A DNA stretch of 14,309 bases from Pseudomonadota bacterium (GTDB lineage Bacteria; Pseudomonadota; Gammaproteobacteria; GRL18), in assembly GCA_030632745.1 (NCBI GenBank), contig DAOVUE010000001.1, positions 1-14,309 on the forward strand. The letters are read 5' to 3'. Shown here in pieces: positions 7,908 through 14,309 of this stretch (position 1 is the stretch's first letter; every line of letters begins with the position of its first letter). Made by a program: the position numbers and the translations under genes. The notes under the pieces were generated by a model. That model did not search any database and was not told where the DNA came from. It was given only the letters and a program-made list of their open reading frames with translations.

Positions 7908-8768
7908 ATGCAAAAAGAAAAAAATTATTTACTCTATGCCATATTGTTTTTTGTGCTGGGATTGCTTGCAACTTCCGCTTTGAGTAAAGAGTTAACCAAG
8001 GAAATGACAATGGAACAACAATTTTCACAAGTACAGGCAGCCCTGGATCAAGGCAATATTGAGCAGGCACGTAAGGTGCTGCTAGCCATGATTGAAAGTG
8101 ATGCTGAAAATAAAGATGCCTGCAATTTACTGGGTAATATTGCCTTATTAGAAAACGATCTGAAAGGAGCAGAAAAATATTATGATTGTGCACTGAATGC
8201 TGATCCTCTATTTGCTGAAACGTATAACAATCTGGGAGTGCTGGCATTAAAACGAGGTGACTTAAATGCGGCTGTTATTCAATTTCAAACGGCAGCAAAA
8301 TTAGATAATCACAATGCCAATGCCTGGTCTAATCTGGCTCAGATTGCTCTTTCATCAGGTAAAACTGCAACAGCAAAAAAATACTATTATAGAGCCATTA
8401 GTGCAGATCCTGCGCATGTACAGTCACAATATAAATTGGCGGTACTTTTAATCGGTGAGAAACAGCATCAGGAAGCAATAAAAGTACTAAAAAAAGCATT
8501 GCGTCATTCTCCCTCGGAGAAAAATTTGCTTTTCCTGATGGCGACGCTGCAGGATGATATGGGTAATTTAAATGAGGCCAGAGATAGCTATATAAAAGCT
8601 CGAAATGCGGGTAATAATACGCCCTATTTAGCACTTTATCTGGCACAGATTTATCTGCGACTCAATCAAATACCAGCAGCAAAATTAGAATTGCAGGGAA
8701 TTCTTTCTGATACAAAAGGGAATCAGGAGATAAGAGAAAAGGCACAACAATTGATTAAAAACCTTTAA
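7908..8768 (+). CDS. Exported TPR protein
   Basis: This TPR protein is 286 aa from ATG 7908, or 287 aa from the in-frame GTG at 7905. AGGA at 7895-7898 is 9 bp from the ATG and 6 bp from the GTG, so either start is possible. Residues about 7-26 are a hydrophobic signal peptide or N-terminal anchor (YLLYAILFFVLGLLATSA). From about residue 36 to the end there are roughly seven tetratricopeptide repeats; the clearest are at 74-104 (LLGNIALLENDLKGAEKYY), 107-138 (NNLGVLALKRGDLNAA), 141-171 and 175-203, with the usual W/L-G-Y-A-P spacing. TPRs bind proteins and scaffold complexes. The fold resembles that of PilF or PEP-CTERM-type TPR lipoproteins, but there is no lipobox Cys. The next gene starts 13 bp after the stop, so the two are almost surely co-transcribed, and this protein may serve its 919-aa neighbour. 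Confidence 0.88.
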   Translation: MQKEKNYLLYAILFFVLGLLATSALSKELTKEMTMEQQFSQVQAALDQGNIEQARKVLLAMIESDAENKDACNLLGNIALLENDLKGAEKYYDCALNADPLFAETYNNLGVLALKRGDLNAAVIQFQTAAKLDNHNANAWSNLAQIALSSGKTATAKKYYYRAISADPAHVQSQYKLAVLLIGEKQHQEAIKVLKKALRHSPSEKNLLFLMATLQDDMGNLNEARDSYIKARNAGNNTPYLALYLAQIYLRLNQIPAAKLELQGILSDTKGNQEIREKAQQLIKNL

Positions 8769-8781
8769 AGGTTGGTAGAGA

Positions 8782-11541
8782 ATGAAAATTCAAAATAGCT
8801 CCTATCTGAATAGAATGGCTATAATTCAGCATTTAGCAGAGAATGTTTTTATCGTTATATTTTTATTAACGGCTCTGCTTTTACCATTGCCTGTAACAGC
8901 AGAACCTATTGGAGACCTGCGCCTGCAGCAGCAAAAAGACTTGAGTGATCTTAGAGATATATACCATCAGAAGGTACAATCTGTTCCAGGTTTAGTGAAA
9001 GAAGATGGCTCCATAAACACTAGTGATCAGGAATACCAGCAAATACTGCAGAACTACAAAAAACAAAAACAAGAGATACAACAGGATTACAACAAGCAGG
9101 ATGTTCGTGGTGATGAAATAAAGAAACTACAGGAAACCTATGGTGAAAATGGTATTAGTCTTACAGGTAGTGAACCTAAAGATGTTCGTGCGGATGTCGA
9201 TCTGACGGCTAAATCTTCAGATATGGCTGAAAAAGTAGCTGAGGATTGGAAAGGTCGGGGTGATAAGGTTAAATATGATCCTAAACTGGGCATTTATATT
9301 AATGAGACAACTGATACCACTCTATGGCTTCCACCGGATAAAGATCAACTCGAATCCAGAGGTGCTTATCATGATGCATTCTCAACACCGGGCGGTAAAA
9401 AGGAGACCGGCGTAAGAGGAACAGAGGCAATAACTGACCCTGAAGGTTATGTTCTCGACAATGAGAAAAAATTCATTCATGCAACAGATGATTTTAATAA
9501 GTACTCTGCAGATGATAGTTCCTCAAAAAATCAGTTGGAAAGAGAAATGGCTCTTAAGACTATGGGGAAAAGTGTTAATAAAGCTGCAAAAAATGCTCGT
9601 CAGGATTCAGAGCTGGTCAAACAATCTGAACATCTGCGGAATTATAAAGATGAGTTTGAAGCAGGTATTGCAGCTCTTGGATCCAGTCCTGAAAAGCAGG
9701 AACAGGATATAAAAAAGTGGACAAATAAAGCCGATCAGCAATTACAGAATTCCTATGAAGTGGCTCAGAAACGTTCAAAAAGAATTAAAGATATTCGTCA
9801 ACATCTTGCTGATTCAGTGTCTAAATCAAATGATGAACATGATACTGCTGATAATATTGTTAAGCGTAATGAAATGTTGACAAAAGAGAATTCTGATGCT
9901 CGAGCAGCTAATGACAAAGCCAGAGAAAAAGCGGGATTGGCCGCCGCTCCACCTCCCGGGAAAAAAGTTTCTCCGCAGGATGACGATGCCGATAAGACTC
10001 AATCCCCTTTTGTAAAGAAGAAAGGCTCTGGAGAAACTGAAACTGAAATTGAAACTGATAGTCAGAAACAACAGAAAAAAAAGCTTAAACCTGCCTGGAA
10101 ACCATCAACTGATAAAGATGTTAAAGCAAAAGACACTAAAAAGTCTGGTATGGAAACAGACTCATCATCAGCAAAGAAGTCTCAAACAAAGAAGGATAGT
10201 GATACTGCATCTGATAATAAAAAAACATCTACCACTAAAAAACAGGTATCTGAAGACAGACCAAAGCCAACGTCTAAAATAGATAAAGATGGCAGTCTAA
10301 TAATAACGACGACTAAAACCAATAAGACGAAAAATGATCAGGGTGATATTACTCATACAAGTTCTAGTGACATAAAAATAGATAAACATGGACGTGTCAG
10401 CACCACTGAAACCGATACAGGCATCACTAAGAAGGCATCATCTAATACAACCGTTAAAAAAATAAAAATAACTGAAAAAACACCCTGGAAAACGACTACC
10501 AGTAGTGAGTATGATAAAAGCAAAAGATTTGACGGCAGCGATGATGATGATAAAAATAAAGAACCGCAAACGCCCCCCAAAGTTTCAGTAAAAATTGCCG
10601 GAGGAAATCTATTTGATCCTGTCAATGGGGCAGAGTATACCAGTTCTAAGTCTGGTGCTACCAAGACAATAGGTGGTGTTGAAATTGAGGCTGAACATAA
10701 GGTCGAGGTTGGACAACATAGTGCGACAGGAGGCTGGGATGTCAGCGTAGACAAGGAAGGGCTGAAAGCCGGAGTCAACGTTGCAGGGGAAGCCAATTTA
10801 ATAAAATCCACAACGGAAGTAAAAGTGGATAAACAAATTACAGAAAATGTGTCAGCGGGTGGAAAAGTGGTGCTTACTGGAAAAGTAGGTGCTGAAGGAA
10901 AAACAACGGCACAAGTCGCCATCAACAAGGATAAAATAAGTGCTGAAGCGGGAGCAGAAGTTTTTGTTGGTGGAAAAGCAGATGTTGCTGCGGAAGCGCA
11001 GCTTAAAGTATGGGGTGTTAAGTTAATAGGCAAAGGTCAGGCCGAAGTTTCTTTTGGTGGTGGTGCTACAGCTAAATTGGATGCTGAATTATCCTGGACT
11101 AAAATACGCATGGGTGGAAAACTTGCTGCAACTCTTGGTTTAGGTGCCGGTGGAAGTACGTCAGTGGAAATAGATGCTACGCAGTTAATTACCGGTGTTG
11201 ATATGGATAAAGTGAATTTGCAGAGTGCTGCTGCAGACGGTCTTTTAAAGGTTTTAAAAGATATTCGTGATGCTCGTCTAAAATTACCGGATAAGAAAAA
11301 GTTTTCTGATATACGAAAACAATTGCAGGAAAAATCAGAATGGTATGCCAGACATCCACAAAAAGATAAGCAGGGCAAACCTATCAATATTAGTGATTCA
11401 ATAGCTAAGGACCTTGGCCTGAAAAAAGGAAAGAATCAGGCTCATGTCGTGGTTCAGAAACAGCAAAAAGATCATTATTGTACTAATAGGCCAGTAATAA
11501 CAGCACCAGTAAGGATACCAAAAATTATTAAGTCTAAATAG
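8782..11541 (+). CDS. Large exported protein: coiled coil, possible NTase-like motif, Lys/Ser/Thr-rich disordered region, Gly-rich beta domain
   Basis: This is a 919-aa protein that I do not recognise. It has a signal peptide at 1-40 (hydrophobic core 22-36, PVTA before the likely cut). Residues 44-120 are charged helices rich in Gln and Lys, likely coiled coil. Residues 125-234 look globular and contain GS(129-130)-x7-DVD(138-140)LT, DTTLW (178-182), TPGG (202-205) and DPEGYVLDNEKKF (219-231); the GS...DxD pattern resembles the nucleotidyltransferase signature, but weakly. About 235-385 is helical. About 394-600 is Lys/Ser/Thr/Asp-rich low complexity and probably disordered. About 601-803 is a Gly/Ala/Val-rich repetitive beta region (AGAEVFVGGKADVAAEAQLK type). 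About 810-919 is basic, with the protein's only cysteine at 900. It starts 13 bp after the TPR gene, with a weak GGTAGAG-like ribosome site, suggesting translational coupling. The layout fits a surface or extracellular structural protein; an effector or toxin is less likely. Confidence 0.85.
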   Translation: MKIQNSSYLNRMAIIQHLAENVFIVIFLLTALLLPLPVTAEPIGDLRLQQQKDLSDLRDIYHQKVQSVPGLVKEDGSINTSDQEYQQILQNYKKQKQEIQQDYNKQDVRGDEIKKLQETYGENGISLTGSEPKDVRADVDLTAKSSDMAEKVAEDWKGRGDKVKYDPKLGIYINETTDTTLWLPPDKDQLESRGAYHDAFSTPGGKKETGVRGTEAITDPEGYVLDNEKKFIHATDDFNKYSADDSSSKNQLEREMALKTMGKSVNKAAKNARQDSELVKQSEHLRNYKDEFEAGIAALGSSPEKQEQDIKKWTNKADQQLQNSYEVAQKRSKRIKDIRQHLADSVSKSNDEHDTADNIVKRNEMLTKENSDARAANDKAREKAGLAAAPPPGKKVSPQDDDADKTQSPFVKKKGSGETETEIETDSQKQQKKKLKPAWKPSTDKDVKAKDTKKSGMETDSSSAKKSQTKKDSDTASDNKKTSTTKKQVSEDRPKPTSKIDKDGSLIITTTKTNKTKNDQGDITHTSSSDIKIDKHGRVSTTETDTGITKKASSNTTVKKIKITEKTPWKTTTSSEYDKSKRFDGSDDDDKNKEPQTPPKVSVKIAGGNLFDPVNGAEYTSSKSGATKTIGGVEIEAEHKVEVGQHSATGGWDVSVDKEGLKAGVNVAGEANLIKSTTEVKVDKQITENVSAGGKVVLTGKVGAEGKTTAQVAINKDKISAEAGAEVFVGGKADVAAEAQLKVWGVKLIGKGQAEVSFGGGATAKLDAELSWTKIRMGGKLAATLGLGAGGSTSVEIDATQLITGVDMDKVNLQSAAADGLLKVLKDIRDARLKLPDKKKFSDIRKQLQEKSEWYARHPQKDKQGKPINISDSIAKDLGLKKGKNQAHVVVQKQQKDHYCTNRPVITAPVRIPKIIKSK

Positions 11542-11606
11542 AAGTACCGGCATCATCTACTGAGGCTGACCGTTCAAGTTATTTTATTCAATGAGAGGAA
11601 ATAGAA

Positions 11607-13421
11607 ATGGTAAAAAAACACACACTGATTCCAATGCTTGCTATGGGCATGTTATTGTTTACTGCAATTGCTATGGCTGAGATCAATATTGACAGCAGCG
11701 ATCAGGAGATTGCAGATCAACTTGATCAGCAGGCAAAAGCGTTTATTATTTCAGGAGATTTTGTCTCAGCATTAGAAAAACTGCAGGCCGCGGAAGTTAT
11801 GTCACCTGACGCGGGGCGGGCACAACGTATCCAGAGACTTAATTCTTTTGTTGATATTCGTAAAGGTATTAAGCCATCAGTGACTCCGGACCAGGCACTG
11901 AGTCAAGCGACAGAAAAAGCCCCAGTTAGCCCTTCTCCTGCCGTAACTCCTGGCAATAATCAGGCTTCTATTCCACCTGTCGCAGAAAAAAAACTAATAC
12001 CGGCCGCGAGTGAAGAAGAACGTCGTGTTCGTGCGGTAATTGATACTTTATTACAATTTTTACATGCCAATATTGATGATGCCGCTGAGTTGATTATGGG
12101 TCCTGATTACCAGCTGACTCAGGTTGAGCAGTCATTTCATGCGGAGTTTGAAACTATAATACTTCGTTCTGATAATAATAATCATCTGGATATGGGAAAG
12201 TTGAAGCTTATTTTATCGCCCGAAGCCAATCATCAAATGAACTTTGTAGTGAAATTGAATAATGCATTTAAGATTGTAGAAAAAGGTAAAGAGATTGCTG
12301 ATTTTTCAATGGACTCCTATGATATACACGGTATCTGGAATGAAAAACTAGAAATATTTGAAGATTTTTCAGCAAAGATACAAAAACCAATATTATCTGT
12401 TAAAGGGAATGAGCCTGGAATTATACGTGCAGATCAATTTGTTTTATTACAAAATCTAAAGCGTACTAATTCTTCTGCTCAGGCTGCAGATAATCAGTGG
12501 CAGCAAAATATGGAAAGTGTTCTGACTAACGTGTATTTTGAAGTTTTAGATAAACAGGGAAAACAACAATTACTGTTTAAATTGGATGACTTCAATTTAA
12601 AAGCTTCTGTATCAGGGAGTAATTTTGAACGTCTGGCAGAATTAAGAAAACAGATGCAGGAAAATTTACTTGTCATTGCAGCTGAAGAAAATTCTCAGAA
12701 TGCTAAAAAAATGATGAAAAAGATACAGCTGCAGGGTATTGAACTATTTAACCTATTAGATATTTCTGATACATCAGCGACTTTGAAAGGGCTTTCATTT
12801 GCAAGCCAGGATGGAAATATGTCACTTAAAGAAATAGGTTTTGGATTAATGGCGGGTTCACAAGCGCATAATAAAGGTGAACTAAAAATCCATCTTATTT
12901 CTTCTGAACTTAAAACTTCGGGGGCTGCCGAGATACCTCCGGGTATGCTGCCAAATAATATTGAATTTAATTTAAGTATTGAGAATTTTCCATCAGGTGT
13001 GGTTAATTTAATCAGTGAAATAAGTGATAATCCGGGTAAGAAAGAAGAAATATCGCGCCGCTTTATAGAATCCATGCAGCAGAGTAAGACAAACATGTTA
13101 ATAAATAAAGTCGCTATTGATTTTGATGATTATGCATTGGATATGGCTGCTAATGCCCTGGTAAATATAAAGTCGCCTTTTTTCACTACGGGTGAAGCGA
13201 ATATGAGTATTGTAAATTTTCCAATGATCATCGATAAAGTAAAACAGTTTGGTGCACCTGCGGAAATTAATATGATGCTTTCTGCTATGTCACTAGTCTC
13301 TATACGAAGTGAAGAAAATGGAAAGGTGACGGATCAGTTTGACTTTATCTGGGCAGAAGATGGAAAACTTCTACTGAACGGTAAAGACGCTATGATGTTA
13401 TTGGGTCCACCTGCAAAATAA
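11607..13421 (+). CDS. Exported protein with an N-terminal shared helical module and a large uncharacterised C-terminal domain
   Basis: This 604-aa protein has a clean signal peptide (1-24, MLLFTAIAMA before EINI). Residues 35-90 are the shared module: SGDFVSALEKL, then QRIQRLNSFVDIRKGIKP, close to the C-terminus of the 288-aa protein. A Pro/Ala/Ser-rich linker at about 91-130 leads to a 470-residue alternating alpha/beta domain with repeated strand patterns (MGKLKLILSPE, FSMDSYDIHGIW, GELKIHLISSEL, ANMSIVNFPMIIDKVK). This texture recalls YdgA/DUF945-like or AsmA-like periplasmic proteins, but I cannot confirm homology. I see no cysteine in it. AGAGGAA at 11594-11600, 6 bp before the ATG, is the strongest ribosome site in the array. 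The gap after the 919-aa gene is only 65 bp with no hairpin, and a terminator follows, so this is probably the last gene of the operon. Confidence 0.87.
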   Translation: MVKKHTLIPMLAMGMLLFTAIAMAEINIDSSDQEIADQLDQQAKAFIISGDFVSALEKLQAAEVMSPDAGRAQRIQRLNSFVDIRKGIKPSVTPDQALSQATEKAPVSPSPAVTPGNNQASIPPVAEKKLIPAASEEERRVRAVIDTLLQFLHANIDDAAELIMGPDYQLTQVEQSFHAEFETIILRSDNNNHLDMGKLKLILSPEANHQMNFVVKLNNAFKIVEKGKEIADFSMDSYDIHGIWNEKLEIFEDFSAKIQKPILSVKGNEPGIIRADQFVLLQNLKRTNSSAQAADNQWQQNMESVLTNVYFEVLDKQGKQQLLFKLDDFNLKASVSGSNFERLAELRKQMQENLLVIAAEENSQNAKKMMKKIQLQGIELFNLLDISDTSATLKGLSFASQDGNMSLKEIGFGLMAGSQAHNKGELKIHLISSELKTSGAAEIPPGMLPNNIEFNLSIENFPSGVVNLISEISDNPGKKEEISRRFIESMQQSKTNMLINKVAIDFDDYALDMAANALVNIKSPFFTTGEANMSIVNFPMIIDKVKQFGAPAEINMMLSAMSLVSIRSEENGKVTDQFDFIWAEDGKLLLNGKDAMMLLGPPAK

Positions 13422-13437
13422 AGGCTGCTTAATTTAT

Positions 13438-13478
13438 GAGCAGAGTCAATGTTATCATATATTGACTCTGCTCTTATT
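13438..13478. terminator. Hairpin terminator between convergent genes, probably bidirectional
   Basis: There is a perfect 13-bp stem, GAGCAGAGTCAAT at 13438-13450 and ATTGACTCTGCTC at 13461-13473, around a 10-base loop. TTATTGTTTGCCTTTTA follows on the plus strand. On the minus strand the stem is followed by ATAAATT, a poorer T-tract. It lies 17 bp after the 604-aa gene and 15 bp after the end of the opposing Prx-Grx gene, so it can end both transcripts. The plus-strand direction is the better supported. Confidence 0.82.
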
Positions 13479-13487
13479 GTTTGCCTT

Positions 13488-14216
13488 TTATTTAAAGTGC
13501 GCTTCCAAATCATCAGCACCACCAATCAGCTGACCATCCATAAAAATTTGTGGTGTAGTATGAGCACCGCTTAGAGCCGTTAATGAACGATTTGTGACCG
13601 CTTGACTTAATTCAACTTCTTCAAAAGGTAAGCCCTTACTATCTAATAATTCCTTGGCACGAGTACAATGCGGACAACCCTTACGAGTAATAATGGTGAC
13701 AGTAGGCAGTGCTTTGGCTTGCGGGTTAATATACTTTAACACCGTGTCAGCATCTGATACACCAAACGGATCGCCATCCACCTCGGGTTCAATAAACATT
13801 TTCTCTATTATGCCGTTATCAACAATCATGGCATATCTCCAGGAACGATCGCCAAAACCCAGGTTTTTTTTATCAACCAGCATACCCATACCTTTTGAAA
13901 ATTCACCATTGCCATCCGGCAGCATGGTTATTTTTTCTGCACTCTGATCATCCTGCCAGGCATTCATCACAAAAGTATCGTTGACTGATAAACAATAAAT
14001 ATCATCGATGCCATTATCTTTAAATACTGGATACAGTTCATTATAGCGGGGTAAATGACTGGATGAGCAGGTAGGTGTAAAGGCACCGGGCAGTGCAAAA
14101 ACAACCACTTTTTTATTATCAAATAAATCACTGCTGCTGACATCTGCCCACTCGCTGTCCTGACGTGTTTTAAATATTACAGATGGGACTGACTGACCTT
14201 CACGATTTTCTAACAT
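13488..14216 (-). CDS. Peroxiredoxin-glutaredoxin fusion protein (Prx5-type peroxidase)
   Basis: This is a 242-aa cytoplasmic thiol peroxidase that reduces hydrogen peroxide and alkyl hydroperoxides, with its own glutaredoxin domain passing electrons from glutathione. The Prx5-like domain covers about 4-162: PGAFTPTCS holds the peroxidatic Cys50, and Arg126 in SWRYAM is the usual active-site arginine. The glutaredoxin domain is about 171-242, with the dithiol motif CPHC (181-184), the cis-proline loop TTPQIF (220-225) and the glutathione-site GGADD (232-236). The length and domain order are those of known gammaproteobacterial hybrids such as Haemophilus PGdx. GGAG lies 7 bp before the ATG. 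No signal peptide is present. It is convergent with the exported-protein array and probably unrelated to it. A copy of the 128-332 repeat begins 42 bp upstream of its start and could overlap its promoter; I see no clear OxyR site. Confidence 0.96.
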   Translation of the reverse strand: MLENREGQSVPSVIFKTRQDSEWADVSSSDLFDNKKVVVFALPGAFTPTCSSSHLPRYNELYPVFKDNGIDDIYCLSVNDTFVMNAWQDDQSAEKITMLPDGNGEFSKGMGMLVDKKNLGFGDRSWRYAMIVDNGIIEKMFIEPEVDGDPFGVSDADTVLKYINPQAKALPTVTIITRKGCPHCTRAKELLDSKGLPFEEVELSQAVTNRSLTALSGAHTTPQIFMDGQLIGGADDLEAHFK

Positions 14217-14257
14217 TGAATATCTCCATTTTTGTGTGTTTAAGTTTTTGTTGTTAA

Positions 14258-14309
14258 GAGGTACTTGAAAACTGCTCTTAGCTTCCCCCTTTTTAAAGGG
14301 GGAGGTAAA
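14258..14309. repeat. MITE-like palindromic element, copy B (cut by window end)
   Basis: GAGGTACTTG-AAAACTGCTCTTAGC (from 14258) repeats positions 126-151 of copy A with one deleted base, followed by the same C5 run. Copy B then has a simple CCCCCTTTTTAAAGGGGG hairpin where copy A has a longer centre and a second hairpin, and goes on to GGAGGTAAA, which matches the right half of copy A (291-299). It therefore looks like a shorter full version whose right terminal repeat lies just past the window. Confidence 0.8.

Noticed and set aside
7873..8247. 124-aa minus-strand open frame opposite the start of the 287-aa TPR gene
   Set aside because: The plus frame shows clear TPR spacing and a signal peptide; the minus frame shows no motif.
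10353..11033. 226-aa minus-strand open frame opposite the 919-aa gene
   Set aside because: It is Ser/Pro/Thr/Leu-rich with no domain and mirrors the Gly/Ala/Lys-rich codons of the plus-strand gene, which has a start, signal peptide and operon context.
8782..11541. 919-aa protein as a polymorphic toxin with an adjacent immunity gene
   Set aside because: There is no recognisable C-terminal toxin motif, and the following gene encodes a large exported protein that shares a module with other array members, not a small immunity protein.
13654..13947. 97-aa plus-strand open frame opposite the Prx-Grx gene
   Set aside because: The minus strand encodes an unmistakable Prx-Grx fusion with both active sites over the same bases.

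Overview
The window is AT-rich DNA, probably from a Gram-negative bacterium and plausibly a gammaproteobacterium. Two things point that way: the minus-strand gene at the right end is a fused peroxiredoxin-glutaredoxin, a hybrid known mainly from gammaproteobacteria such as Haemophilus and Chromatium, and every other large gene encodes a Sec-exported protein. The gaps between genes carry several different palindromic MITE-like repeats. The genus cannot be fixed from the sequence.

Layout: the window opens with the last 21 codons of an upstream gene (to 68), then a 15-bp-TIR repeat element (about 128-332). Next come five plus-strand genes: a 288-aa TPR-like protein (363-1229), a 2,085-aa multidomain protein with no visible enzyme domain (1425-7682), a 287-aa TPR protein (7908-8768), a 919-aa protein with coiled-coil, disordered and Gly-rich beta segments (8782-11541), and a 604-aa protein (11607-13421). 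Two further, unrelated palindromic elements fill the gaps at 1231-1386 and 7725-7874. A strong hairpin at 13438-13473 separates this array from the convergent Prx-Grx gene (13488-14216, minus). A second copy of the first repeat starts at 14258 and runs off the window.

The five plus-strand genes look like one functional unit. All have N-terminal export signals, all face the same way, and three carry the same roughly 55-residue helical module. That module is C-terminal in the 288-aa and 2,085-aa proteins and N-terminal in the 604-aa protein, with a consensus resembling GDfxxAlxxY...RxxRLexYlxIRKxIKP. The giant protein holds carboxypeptidase-regulatory-like folds, a six-cysteine module, five tandem PPC-like repeats of about 118 residues ending in EWGxNN, Ig/FN3/CARDB-like folds and acidic possible calcium loops. 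The simplest reading is a cell-envelope or extracellular assembly of adhesive or scaffold proteins joined by TPR-type contacts. No member has a function I can name, and the set matches no system I recognise. The Prx-Grx gene is a separate, ordinary antioxidant gene.
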